Of a stretch of 64,000 nt of DNA, positions 1-7,600 are shown in pieces (the first letter of the stretch is position 1; each line of letters starts with the position of its first letter). The notes beneath the pieces were generated by a model. That model made no database searches, was not told the origin of the DNA, and saw only the letters and a list, made by a program, of their open reading frames with translations. The DNA is taken from assembly GCF_001543895.1 (NCBI RefSeq), contig NZ_JYIJ01000018.1, positions 372,001-436,000 of the forward strand, read 5' to 3'. A program made the translations under genes and the position numbers. Origin of the DNA: Carbonactinospora thermoautotrophica (lineage in GTDB: Bacteria; Actinomycetota; Actinomycetes; Streptomycetales; Carbonactinosporaceae).

Positions 1-293
1 ACAGCGAACTGCCGCCCAGCCTCGGGCATGTCCTGCGGTAGCCGAAACTCCTCGGGCCGCCGGTAGTAGACCGACCTGATTTCCGTCAGGTTCACGCGGC
101 GATGCGGCGTGGTGAGCGTGCCCGCCCAAGCATCGTCGAGCACGGCGGACAAGGTCAGTTCCATCGGGAACTCTGCGGTGTCGCACCGGAAGACCGGCAC
201 TCCCCGCTCGTTCAGGTGTTGGACCACCAGATCCGCCGTGGGGTCGTAGCGGTTGGTGAGCACGAGCACAGTGCTCCGTCGGTCACCGCGCAC
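1..293 (-). CDS. tgmB: ATP-grasp RiPP maturase TgmB, N-terminal part (runs off window)
   Basis: Reading leftwards from a GTG at 293 gives about 97 residues that continue past base 1. The N-terminus has the strand LVLTNRYDPTADLVV, then NERGVPVFRCDTAEFP and VYYRRPEEFRLP, the pre-ATP-grasp region of the SAV_5884/TgmB family as I recall it. These enzymes use ATP to activate Asp/Glu side chains of a precursor peptide and join them to Ser/Thr/Lys. The gene follows the precursor tgmA; an AGGAG overlaps the tgmA stop, although only two bases separate it from the GTG, so an internal GTG at 269 is an alternative start. The ATP-binding domain lies outside the window and cannot be checked. No part of this frame is interrupted. 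Confidence 0.85.
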   Translation of the reverse strand, partial: MRGDRRSTVLVLTNRYDPTADLVVQHLNERGVPVFRCDTAEFPMELTLSAVLDDAWAGTLTTPHRRVNLTEIRSVYYRRPEEFRLPQDMPEAGRQFA

Positions 294-299
294 TGCTCC

Positions 300-512
300 T
301 CACCAAAGGTCCGTACCCTCGTCGTTCCTGCTGTCGAGGTTGGTGCTGGTGCTGGTGTCGCCACCGACGATGGTGGACCACGGGTTCCCGTCGGCACCGA
401 CCGCGATTTGCAGTTCCGGGCTGTAAGTCACGCCCGTCGTGTCCTGCTCGATCGTGCGGGGCTGCGCCAAGAAGCGCATTCCGTACGGGATCTTCTGCTC
501 TGCTACCTGCAT
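300..512 (-). CDS. tgmA: Putative ATP-grasp-modified RiPP precursor TgmA
   Basis: A 70-residue peptide starting at ATG 512 behind a strong AGGAGGGG. The leader has PYGMRFLAQPR (residues 10-20), which corresponds to the PFxxRF-like recognition motif of ATP-grasp precursors, followed by TYSPELQIAV and DGNPW (about 29-45), both characteristic of the TgmA family. The C-terminal 25 residues are the likely core: Ser/Thr at 46, 47, 53-57, 61 and 67 and acidic residues at 52, 60, 64, 65 and 68, the two partner types needed for side-chain ester or amide rings. It sits directly before the ATP-grasp gene. The modified product and its function are unknown; ring positions cannot be assigned from sequence. 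Confidence 0.85.
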   Translation of the reverse strand: MQVAEQKIPYGMRFLAQPRTIEQDTTGVTYSPELQIAVGADGNPWSTIVGGDTSTSTNLDSRNDEGTDLW

Positions 513-827
513 GGTTCCCCTCCTGATCAACGCGAGCGGTTGCTAACAGAACGTGACGCGCTGATCACCTCTCGTCAATGTAGTGGTCCGACGCGCCGAA
601 GCGCCGGAGACTTGCCGGCCTGTGGGTTGCGACCCTGACCCGAATCGGTCGCCATGGGGCCAAGAATTGGCGATTACATGAGTTGGCTCGGGGATCCGTA
701 CACGTATTCGACGAACCCGCCGACTTGTCGAAAGCGCGCGACCGTGTACGATCCCCGGTTCCACGCGAAGCTGTAGTCAGCGTGCGGACCAGACACCGGG
801 AAGGCTCCGCGAGCGCAACGGCAGCCA
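513..827. other. Intergenic region upstream of tgmA
   Basis: No convincing gene on either strand. Base composition is lower in GC than the core genome to the right. A TTGACG-like -35 for tgmA can be read on the minus strand (complement of 573-578) but no matching -10 at normal spacing. The right end abuts the stop of the small frameshifted gene at 828. Confidence 0.5.
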
Positions 828-1048
828 TCAGCGGTGCCTTTTCCCGTATAAGGCCGCGATCAGCACTTCCACGCGCTCAAGGCTCAACGGCGCGAACTTG
901 ATGCAGTCCCCGCCGGCCGCCGCGTCGGTGTCGGCGTGCATCAGGTATTGCAGTTCGCCTGCGCCGGAGTCGGACAGGCGATTCGCAGTCGTGCGAGAAC
1001 CGCCTCCCGTCGCGTCCCGGCCGATTCGGCCAGGGTCGGCGTTTCCAC
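828..1048 (-). pseudogene. Small orphan gene, apparently frameshifted
   Basis: A GTG at 1048 follows AAGGGG at 8-base spacing and starts a coherent frame (VETPTLAESAGTRREAVLARLRIAC) that stops early near 941. A second frame picks up GELQYLMHADTDAAAG and ends with VEVLIAALYGKRHR at the stop at 828. Joining them needs one missing base around 960-985, giving about 74 residues. The family is not recognised with certainty; similar short proteins occur near XRE/DUF397 pairs in actinomycetes, as far as I recall. It may be a true pseudogene or a sequencing indel. Confidence 0.4.
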
Positions 1049-1217
1049 GTGGCGTACCCCTTCCCGGTCTGATCGGGTGGCGGGACCGGGGCCGGAGCGT
1101 TCCCGGCTCCGGTCCCGCTGGCTTGGCGCTCCCGGGCCGCCGGGGGCATGCGGTACCGGGAGCGCGTCCCCGCACGGCCCGGTGCTCCTGCGCGACCATG
1201 CGGTGACCCCAAGATGG

Positions 1218-1472
1218 CTAGTGCGGGTCGTCGGCGTGGGGCTCGTAGAACTCCCACACCTGCCCGTAGTCGGTGCGCGACGCGAGCGGCTGCCGTGTGG
1301 CGTAGCCGCCCCGGTCGGCCACGCTGGCCACACCGCCGACCACCGGGCCGAGCACCTTCACGATCTGCCAGGACCTCCACCAGGCTTCGTCACGTGCGTT
1401 GGCCTCGGCCTTCGCGGCGTCCTCCGCGGTCAGGCCCCACACGAACAGGACCACGGGCCGGAGTCGCGTCAT
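1218..1472 (-). CDS. Small hypothetical protein (84 aa)
   Basis: ATG 1472 is preceded by GAGGG at eight bases; that site overlaps the stop of the gene upstream, so the two are probably co-transcribed. The protein begins with a short hydrophobic segment (RPVVLFVWGL, residues 4-13), then an acidic/Ala helix (TAEDAAKAEANARDEAWW) and a second hydrophobic patch (VLGPVVGGVASVA). The C-terminus is acidic (FYEPHADDPH). No family is recognised. The neighbourhood of RiPP, orphan genes and XRE/DUF397 suggests an accessory cassette, but no function can be assigned. Confidence 0.6.
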   Translation of the reverse strand: MTRLRPVVLFVWGLTAEDAAKAEANARDEAWWRSWQIVKVLGPVVGGVASVADRGGYATRQPLASRTDYGQVWEFYEPHADDPH

Positions 1473-1483
1473 GGTGACGGCCC

Positions 1484-1838
1484 TCACGACTCGTTCACCG
1501 AGGGAGCCGAGGACGGCGGGTCGGCGAACTCGCGTACCAACTCCCAGAACCGCTGGCGTATCGGGCAGGTCGCGAGCCGGCGGCGTCCGTAGCAGCCGGG
1601 GCACTCCTGGTCCGGCGCCCCCCTCCGCCAAGTGCGGCGACGTGACGTCCCGTTGGACGGACAACCTCACCAGCCGGCGTAACCCCTCGTCCGGGTGGTC
1701 CCGCAGGGCGAGCAACGCTCGCGTCTTGAGAAGGTCCAAGACCCCCGCCGGGGGCTGGTTGATCAACTCGCCGAAGTCCGGGCGGGCATGGGGCTCGTCC
1801 GGGGGTTGTCCTCGCTGTACCGAAACCGCTCCATGCAT
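1484..1838 (-). pseudogene. Small Cys-motif protein, frameshifted in a six-base homopolymer
   Basis: ATG 1838 behind AGGGG opens a frame containing LRRLVRLSVQRDVTSPHLAEG. At a run of six G on the coding strand (C at 1618-1623) the sense frame shifts: a second frame continues with PDQECPGCYGRRRLATCP and QRFWELVREFADPPSSAPS to the stop at 1484. Removing one G joins them into about 117 residues. CPGCYGRRR looks like half of a zinc ribbon. The second frame has no start of its own, which argues against two genes. A sequencing error is the simplest explanation; a recent mutation is also possible. Function is unknown. Confidence 0.55.
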
Positions 1839-1949
1839 CTCGATACCCCTGTGCCGCTGTGGGTCGGGTGCAGGCAAGGCGCTGCTAACGCTGGGCTGCG
1901 AAGTCGCCACGCAGCGTGTGATCGCCCACTGGCATAGTGGCTCGCGTCC

Positions 1950-1979
1950 GTACGTTTGGCAAGTACAACTTGTTCGTAC
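1950..1979. promoter_or_regulatory. Inverted-repeat operator candidate between orphan gene and XRE regulator
   Basis: GTACG (1950-1954) and CGTAC (1975-1979) flank a second perfect dyad, CAAGT-ACA-ACTTG (1960-1972). The site lies about 60 bases before the XRE start. TTGGCA at 1956-1961 could be the plus-strand -35, and its complement lies near a possible minus-strand promoter for the 1838 gene. Autoregulation by the XRE protein is inferred only. Confidence 0.4.
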
Positions 1980-2039
1980 TCTGTGCAGCGATCACGGGCG
2001 GTGGCAGACTGCTCCCCAGCACTGCTGAGGAGGTGGCGA

Positions 2040-2894
2040 GTGACCGTGTCGGACGAGCGTTCCAGCCCGACCCTGCGCCGCAAGTGGTTGGGGAGGCGGC
2101 TTCGTGAGCTGCGGAAAGCCGCCGGGCTCACGGCTGAGCAGGTGGCGGAACACCTTTTGTGCTCCGAGGCCAAGATCAGCCGCATCGAGACCGGCCACCG
2201 ACCGGCCAGCCTTCGAGACGTGCGGGATCTGCTCGTGCTCTACAAGGTCAAGGGACCCGAGCGCGAGGAGCTGATGTCCCTTGCCAAGGCAGCCCGGGAG
2301 AAGGGTTGGTGGCAGGAATACGGACACATCCCCTATGCGAAGTACATCGACTTCGAGGCCGAGGCGGCATCGATTCGCAACTACGAGTCCCTGTTCGTTC
2401 CAGGTCTGCTCCAGACCGACGCCTACGCCCTGGCGGTGATCCAAGGAACCGAGCCCGACGTCAGCGCCAACGAGGTGGCGCGGCGCGCGCAGGTGCGAGC
2501 CAAGCGGCAGGCCCTGATCACGCGGGCGGACCCGGTGCGCTTCTGGGCGATCATCGACGAGGCGGCGCTGCGTCGCCAGGTCGGCGGGCCGGAGGTCATG
2601 CGGGACCAGCTCCGCCGCCTGCTCGCGACCAGGGACATGCCGCACGTCACGCTGCAGGTCATCCCGTTCCGGGCAGGGGTGCATCCGGCGATGGCAGGGG
2701 CGTTCGTGATACTGGAATTGGCGGACCCGACGGTGTCAGACGTCGTGTACGTCGAGAACCTTGCCGGTGACATCTACGTCGAGAAATCCCACCAGGTGGA
2801 CCGGTTTGCCAAGATCTTCGAGCGCTTGGCGCACCTTGCGCTCGACCCTGACGACTCGCTCGCGCTGATCGAGCAAACGCTCAAGGAGCACTGA
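2040..2894 (+). CDS. XRE-family transcriptional regulator with DUF5753-type domain
   Basis: GTG 2040 lies six bases after AGGAGG, which sets the start; 284 residues. Residues about 10-65 are a helix-turn-helix domain (LGRRLRELRKAAGLTAEQVA, then SEAKISRIETG). The rest, with WWQEYGHIPYAKYIDFEAEA, YESLFVPGLLQTDAYA and VTLQVIPF, is the ligand- or partner-binding domain found in Streptomyces Scr1-like regulators. The downstream DUF397 gene overlaps by one base (TGATG), the usual regulator/small-partner arrangement linked to development and antibiotic production. The inverted repeat upstream may be its own operator. The ligand is unknown. Confidence 0.92.
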   Translation: MTVSDERSSPTLRRKWLGRRLRELRKAAGLTAEQVAEHLLCSEAKISRIETGHRPASLRDVRDLLVLYKVKGPEREELMSLAKAAREKGWWQEYGHIPYAKYIDFEAEAASIRNYESLFVPGLLQTDAYALAVIQGTEPDVSANEVARRAQVRAKRQALITRADPVRFWAIIDEAALRRQVGGPEVMRDQLRRLLATRDMPHVTLQVIPFRAGVHPAMAGAFVILELADPTVSDVVYVENLAGDIYVEKSHQVDRFAKIFERLAHLALDPDDSLALIEQTLKEH

Positions 2895-3136
2895 TGGAAC
2901 TCGCGAAGAAGGGGGACCGGGTGGCGATCACCAGAGCGGACCTGGACAACGCCACCTGGCGCAAGTCCAGCCGCAGCGGTGGTTCAGGCCAATGCGTGGA
3001 AGTCGCATCCGTCAAGGGCCTGATCGCCCTGCGGGATTCCAAGAACCCGCACGGCCCCGCCCTGCTCCACACCCCCGCCGAGTGGCGCGCGTTCCTCGCG
3101 GGCGTGCAGGCCGGCGAGTTCGACGACCTGGCGTGA
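2894..3136 (+). CDS. DUF397 domain protein
   Basis: 80 residues starting at ATG 2894, overlapping the regulator stop by one base, so translation is coupled. It contains the DUF397 signature TWRKSSRSGGSGQCVEVA (about 21-38), LIALRDSKNPHGPAL and EWRAFLAGVQAGEFD. In Streptomyces these small proteins act with the adjacent XRE regulator, in a way often compared with toxin-antitoxin or activator/modulator pairs; the biochemical role is unsettled. Followed by a strong hairpin at 3194. Confidence 0.92.
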   Translation: MELAKKGDRVAITRADLDNATWRKSSRSGGSGQCVEVASVKGLIALRDSKNPHGPALLHTPAEWRAFLAGVQAGEFDDLA

Positions 3137-3193
3137 CCAGGAAGAACGCACGCACCCGGATCACCAACGCCAGCCCATCTCCGAAGCGGCTAC

Positions 3194-3220
3194 GGGGCTC
3201 CCGACGATGTCGGGAGCCCC
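3194..3220. terminator. Perfect 12-bp hairpin after the XRE/DUF397 pair
   Basis: GGGGCTCCCGAC (3194-3205), loop GAT, GTCGGGAGCCCC (3209-3220). No T-run follows, as is common in actinomycetes. It lies between convergent operons (DUF397 plus, cobS minus) and could stop both. Confidence 0.75.
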
Positions 3221-3431
3221 TGCGTTGTCCACAGTTGCGGGCCGGCGCGCTGACCTGCGCAATCCACAGATGGCTGTTCCCCAGTGGCCAGGTCGGCGGG
3301 CCACGCGGGATGCTGGGTGACGGGGAGGCCCCCGGGAGGGCGGGGGTTTGTCCCAGGTGACGCCTCCGGCGGGCCGGGTTCCCTGACCCATCGGACAGAA
3401 CCACCGGGACGGACCGCTGAGACCGCCGAGC

Positions 3432-4196
3432 TCAGCCGAGCGCGAGGGCGAGCAGGGTGACGGTGGCGGCGGTCTCGGCCAGGGCGCCGAGGACGTCGCC
3501 GGTGATCCCGCCGAGACGGCGTACGGCACGGTGGAGCAGCACGGCCGCGGCGGCCAGGCCGGCCAGCGGCGCGAGCAGCCACTGGGCGGGGTACGGGCCG
3601 CCGAGGAGGCCGAGCAGGGTGGCCGCGACCAGCAGGACGGCCGTCGCGGCGGTGGCGACCGGGACCGGGACGGTGCCGGCCACCCAGGCGCCGAGCCCTT
3701 CCGGGCGGGCGGCCGGGACGCCGCGCACACAGGCCCAGGTGATCGCCAGGCGGCCGGTCGCGGCGCTGGTGACCAGGGCGACGCCCCCGTACCCCGCGTC
3801 GAACGCCTCGGCCAGGGCGGCCACCTGGACGAGCAGCGCCAGCACGAGCGTGACCACGCCGAACGGGCCGATGTCGGAGGCCTTCATGATCCGCAACGCC
3901 TCCTCGGCCGGGCGGCCCGACCCCAGGCCGTCGGCGACGTCGGCGAGCCCGTCCAGGTGCAACCCCCGGGTCAGCGCGGCCAGGGTGGCGACCGCGACCG
4001 CAGCGGTCAGCAGGGGAGCGGTCCCGAGCGTGGACGCCAGCCACGCCACGCCCCCGGCCGCCCCGCCGAGCAGGGCGCCCACGGCCGGCGCCCACACCAT
4101 GGCCCGCCCGGCGGTGTCCCGGTCCGCCCGACCGACGCGCACCGGAACCGCCGACAGCGTGCCGACCGCCAGCCGCAGCGCGTCCAGCACGCTCAC
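3432..4196 (-). CDS. cobS: Adenosylcobinamide-GDP ribazoletransferase CobS
   Basis: Integral membrane enzyme (254 aa) that joins adenosylcobinamide-GDP to alpha-ribazole (phosphate), the last step of the nucleotide-loop pathway. Seen: N-terminal ALRLAVGTLSAVPV, the conserved LTRGLHLDGLADVADGLGSG (about 85-104) with its His/Asp cluster, ALRIMKASDIGPFGV, and six or more hydrophobic segments. GTG 4196 overlaps the cobT stop by four bases. It is the last gene of the B12 operon; no gene follows before the 3194-3220 hairpin. Confidence 0.95.
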   Translation of the reverse strand: MSVLDALRLAVGTLSAVPVRVGRADRDTAGRAMVWAPAVGALLGGAAGGVAWLASTLGTAPLLTAAVAVATLAALTRGLHLDGLADVADGLGSGRPAEEALRIMKASDIGPFGVVTLVLALLVQVAALAEAFDAGYGGVALVTSAATGRLAITWACVRGVPAARPEGLGAWVAGTVPVPVATAATAVLLVAATLLGLLGGPYPAQWLLAPLAGLAAAAVLLHRAVRRLGGITGDVLGALAETAATVTLLALALG

Positions 4197-5275
4197 CCCC
4201 GCGGCCAGGGTGACCCGGGTGGCACACCGGCTTCCTCGTACGTCGCCATCTCCGCGAGCAGGACCGCGGCGGCGCGCAGCAGCGGTACCGCGAGCAGCGC
4301 GCCCGCGCCCTGGCCGAGCCCGATCCGGTACGCGAGCAGCGGCTCCAGGCCGAGCCGGTCCAACGCCTTGGCGTGCGCGGGCTCGGGCGACAGCTGCCCG
4401 GCCAGCCACCAGTCCACGGCCCCGTATGCGATGCGCTGCGCTACCAAGGCGCTCACCGCGGGGGCGAGGCCGTCCAGCAGCACGGGCGTGCGCCGCACCG
4501 CGGCCTGCACCAGGAACCCGGCCATCGCCGCGAAATCCGCGCCGCCGCTCGTCGCGAGCAGCCGCAGCGGGTCGCTGACCACGCGACGGGCCCGTCGCAG
4601 CGCGTCCCGGACCGTCGCGCACTTGCGCATCCACCGGTTGTCGTCGACCCCGCTGCCCCGGCCGGTCACCGTGGCGGCGTCGAGGCCGAGCAGGGCGCCG
4701 GCGAGCACCGCGGCCGGGGTGCTGCCACCGACCCCGAGGTAGCCCAGGACGAGCAGGTCGGCGCCGGAATCCACCTCCTCGTCGGCCACGGTCATGCCCA
4801 CCCGGAAGGCCTGCTCCGCCTCCGGCCCGGTAAGCGCGTCCGCGACGTCGATCCGGCCGCTGCCCTGGCGGACCTTGTGTCGGGTGACGTCCGCCGGCAC
4901 ATCGGCCAGCGGATCGGCCACGGCGACGTCAACCAGCCGTACGGTCACGCCCGTCTCCCGGGCGAGCACCGCAGCGGCGGTGCCGCCGTCCAGGGTCGCG
5001 CGCAGCAGGGCGGCCGTGGTCTGCGGCGGGTACGCGGACACGCCCAGCTCGGCCACTCCGTGGTCCCCGGCGAAGACCACCGCGCGGGGCCGCGTCAGGG
5101 GACGGGTCGGGCAGGCGCCCTGCACGGCGGCGAGCCACAGGGACAGGTCTTCCAGGCGGCCGAGCGAGCCCGGCGGCTTCACCAGCGCGCGCTGCCGCTC
5201 CCGGGCCCGTTCGCGGGCCTCCTCGTCAGGGCGGGGCACCAGGTCGGCGAGGGCGTCCAGATCAAGCGTGCTCAT
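4193..5275 (-). CDS. cobT: Nicotinate-nucleotide--dimethylbenzimidazole phosphoribosyltransferase CobT
   Basis: 360 residues, family length. CobT transfers phosphoribose from nicotinate mononucleotide to dimethylbenzimidazole to make alpha-ribazole phosphate. Seen: KPPGSLGRLEDL near the N-terminus, VFAGDHGVAELGVSAYP, the TGRGSGVDDNRWMRKCA segment and SGGADFAAMAGF. The C-terminal motif that normally reads GEG(T/A)GA and carries the catalytic Glu (Glu317 in Salmonella) reads GQGAGA here: codon 4310-4312 is CAG, Gln322. The central G(E/D)xGxGNTT motif is GYLGVGGST, as in part of the actinobacterial branch. Activity may be reduced or the call at this base may be wrong. Confidence 0.93.
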   Translation of the reverse strand: MSTLDLDALADLVPRPDEEARERARERQRALVKPPGSLGRLEDLSLWLAAVQGACPTRPLTRPRAVVFAGDHGVAELGVSAYPPQTTAALLRATLDGGTAAAVLARETGVTVRLVDVAVADPLADVPADVTRHKVRQGSGRIDVADALTGPEAEQAFRVGMTVADEEVDSGADLLVLGYLGVGGSTPAAVLAGALLGLDAATVTGRGSGVDDNRWMRKCATVRDALRRARRVVSDPLRLLATSGGADFAAMAGFLVQAAVRRTPVLLDGLAPAVSALVAQRIAYGAVDWWLAGQLSPEPAHAKALDRLGLEPLLAYRIGLGQGAGALLAVPLLRAAAVLLAEMATYEEAGVPPGSPWPRG

Positions 5276-5435
5276 CGAGGGCGAGCCTAGACGTTCGGCC
5301 CGCGCCGCGTGTCACCAGGCTGGTCCCGCGTACCACGTGGTGCGCCATGGCAGGACCGCGCTCCCTCGCTTTCCGGTTCGAGGCCGACCCGGGCTCCCCG
5401 GTGGCCCGATCCGCGGGGAGGCTCGGATCGACGGC
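5276..5435. other. Gap inside the B12 operon
   Basis: About 160 bases between the GNAT gene and cobT with no open frame of credible composition. It breaks the otherwise overlapping gene chain, so cobT-cobS could have an extra promoter here, but no clear -10/-35 pair is seen. Confidence 0.4.
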
Positions 5436-6173
5436 TCACGCCGGGTTCCACCACCAGGAACGGCTCACCTCGCCGAACCCCAGCGACCGGTACAGCGGCT
5501 CGCCGGCCGCGGTCGAGGTGAGCGTCATCGGGCGGTCTGGCATGTTCTCCAGCATGGTGCGCACGAGCGCGCGGGCCACCCCCTTGCCGCGGTGCTCGGG
5601 CAGCGTGGCGATCCAGTAGGCGCCGCCCACGGCAGTGTCGTCGTACACGTAGCCGCCACCGGCCGGCTGCCCGTCCCGGCGCGCCAGCCAGACCGTCCAG
5701 CCGGGCAGGTCCAGGACCTGCAGCGGCAGCGACCGGCCCGGCGCCCACGGCTGCAGGTGGGTCTGCGGGAACCCGTCGACGATCACCCGCTCGGTCACGG
5801 CCAGCTGGTCGGGGTCTGTGACGCGGACCACCTCCACCCCCTCCGGCCGCTCCCCTGGGACCGGCCCCGGGTCGCGCACCATCACCGCCATCGGGTCACG
5901 GGCGACGAAACCGTACGCCTCCATCGGCAGCACCCCGAACGCGTCCTCCACCGTCCGGCGCGGCACGTCGCGTGCCAGCACCAGGCCGGTGACCGTCCGC
6001 GCGACCGCCTCCGGGTCCTGTGGCCAGCGCAGCAGGATCGCGCGCAGGGAGTGGTACGGCGACGGCACGGTCACCGAGACGTCCCGCGTCCGCGCGATCA
6101 CCTCACCGCAGGCGGACGCGATGCTCTCCCACATGGCGGCCGCGTTGCGGGCGTGCAGTTCGACACCGGGCAC
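5436..6173 (-). CDS. GNAT-family N-acetyltransferase
   Basis: About 245 residues. The C-terminal half has the acetyl-CoA fold: GGGYVYDDTAVGGAYWIATL, then EHRGKGVARALVRTML, the pyrophosphate-binding R/Q-xxGxG/A loop in the form RGKGVA, and PLYRSLGFGEV near the end. The N-terminal ELHARNAAAMWESIASACG is typical of a long GNAT subfamily in actinomycetes. GTG 6173 is the furthest credible start, but GGAGG is only one base away, so an ATG at 6134 is possible. Its position between cobU and cobT may be coincidental; the substrate is unknown. Confidence 0.85.
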   Translation of the reverse strand: MPGVELHARNAAAMWESIASACGEVIARTRDVSVTVPSPYHSLRAILLRWPQDPEAVARTVTGLVLARDVPRRTVEDAFGVLPMEAYGFVARDPMAVMVRDPGPVPGERPEGVEVVRVTDPDQLAVTERVIVDGFPQTHLQPWAPGRSLPLQVLDLPGWTVWLARRDGQPAGGGYVYDDTAVGGAYWIATLPEHRGKGVARALVRTMLENMPDRPMTLTSTAAGEPLYRSLGFGEVSRSWWWNPA

Positions 6174-6253
6174 GCCTCCGAGTCTGCCAGGGATCCCGCC
6201 CGGTCCCCCAGGGCCGGGTGACGACGTGGTCAAAGGCACCGGGGTCGTCGGTG

Positions 6254-7600
6254 TCAGCCCTGGGGCCGGCGCAGGGGGAGCACCTGGCCGGCGACGACGA
6301 GGACGACCTCCTCGGACTCGGCGGCGATCCGGGTGTTGAGCCGGCCCAGCTCGTCCCGGAAACGCCGCCCAGCGGTGGTGGGGGGCACCACCCCGCTGCC
6401 CACCTCGTTGCTCACCGCGATCACCGGGACGCGCACCGACCGCCACGCGGCCACCAGCTCCTCCACCCGGGCGGCCAGCCTCTCCTGGGCGCCGCCGCGC
6501 CAGGCCGCGTCGTCCCAGGCGTCCATCTCGTCCATCACGGCGGTCAGCCAGAGGGAAAGGCAGTCGATGAGCACCGGCGTGGCGGCCGTGCGCAGCACGC
6601 CGACCAGGTCGGTCGTCTCCACGGTGCGCCAGCTCGGGGGCCGGCGGGCCCGGTGCGCGGCGACCCGGGCCGCCCATTCCGGGTCGCCGGGCCGGGTGCC
6701 TCCGGTCGCCACGTAGGTGACCGCCGGCTCGGCGAGCAGGCGTCGCTCGGCCTCGGCGGACTTCCCGGATCGGGCGCCGCCCAGCACGAGCACGCGCCGG
6801 GGCCGGCGCGGCGGGGGAGCGCCGACCGTCAGCAGCGTGCCGTCCGGGACGACCCGCGCCCCGTACGCGGCGAGCCGGCGGGCCAGCTCGGGCATCGGCG
6901 GGTTGCCGTGCCCGAGGTGGACCGCGACCACGTCGGTGCCCTCGACGACGGCCCCGCGCCGGCGCAGCTCGGCCACCTGCCGCCCGAACGACACCAGGTC
7001 CAGGTGCCCGGTCGCCGCGTCGGGCCGGTCGCCGTGGGTCTCCTCGAGCAGTACCAGGTGGTACGCGGCGCCGGCCACCCTGGTGAGCGTCTCCTCCGGC
7101 AGCGGGCCGGTGACGGGCGCGTACAGCAGGCGCGACCCGTCCGGGCCGGTCACGTCGTACAGGACGGCCTCGGCGTCGCAGGGTGCCGCGGCGAGCACCC
7201 GGACCCGGTACCCGCCGAGGCCGAGCGTGTCACCGGGGCGTACCGGGTGGCGCCGCACCGGGTCGTCCGGGGCCAGCCGGTCGTCGTACCGGGCGAGCGC
7301 CCCGACGGGCCCCACCAGGTCGAGCGGTTCCGCCGAGCGGGGCCGCCAGCGCACCAGGTCCGGGTGGGCGTGGTCGGGGTGGGTGACCAGCACGTGCCGG
7401 ACCCCGGCCAGGTCCCGGCCGGCGCGCTCCGCCGCCCGGGCGGCCTCCGGTCCGGCGTCGAGCAGCAGTACCTCGTCGACCAGCGCCGCGGTCGGGCCGC
7501 GGACCTCGCCGGCGGCCCGTTGGGAGCAGCACGAGGCGCAGGTGCAGAACGGGTTCGGCCAGCCGTCGGCCCCGCCGGTGCCCAACAACAGCACGTCCAT
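6254..7600 (-). CDS. cobU: Metallo-beta-lactamase-fold / CobU fusion (adenosylcobinamide kinase-guanylyltransferase)
   Basis: 448 residues. Residues 1 to about 265 are a PhnP-like metallo-hydrolase domain (LLLGTGGADGWPNPFC near the start, VLVTHPDHAHPD, HLGHGNPPMPEL). Residues about 270-448 are CobU: P-loop VLGGARSGKSAEAE, YVATGGTRPGDPEW, the AHRARRPPSWRTVE segment with the His expected to carry GMP, LIDCLSLWLT, and VSNEVGSGVVP. CobU phosphorylates adenosylcobinamide and then adds GMP. The hydrolase metal motif is off the canonical HxHxDH spacing, so its chemistry is uncertain. ATG 7600 overlaps the upstream stop (ATGA). The fusion occurs in other actinomycetes to my knowledge. Confidence 0.92.
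   Translation of the reverse strand: MDVLLLGTGGADGWPNPFCTCASCCSQRAAGEVRGPTAALVDEVLLLDAGPEAARAAERAGRDLAGVRHVLVTHPDHAHPDLVRWRPRSAEPLDLVGPVGALARYDDRLAPDDPVRRHPVRPGDTLGLGGYRVRVLAAAPCDAEAVLYDVTGPDGSRLLYAPVTGPLPEETLTRVAGAAYHLVLLEETHGDRPDAATGHLDLVSFGRQVAELRRRGAVVEGTDVVAVHLGHGNPPMPELARRLAAYGARVVPDGTLLTVGAPPPRRPRRVLVLGGARSGKSAEAERRLLAEPAVTYVATGGTRPGDPEWAARVAAHRARRPPSWRTVETTDLVGVLRTAATPVLIDCLSLWLTAVMDEMDAWDDAAWRGGAQERLAARVEELVAAWRSVRVPVIAVSNEVGSGVVPPTTAGRRFRDELGRLNTRIAAESEEVVLVVAGQVLPLRRPQG

Noticed and set aside
102..638. 178-codon plus-strand frame across the RiPP locus
   Set aside because: Opposite strand carries a recognisable precursor and maturase; this frame has no start site or family features.
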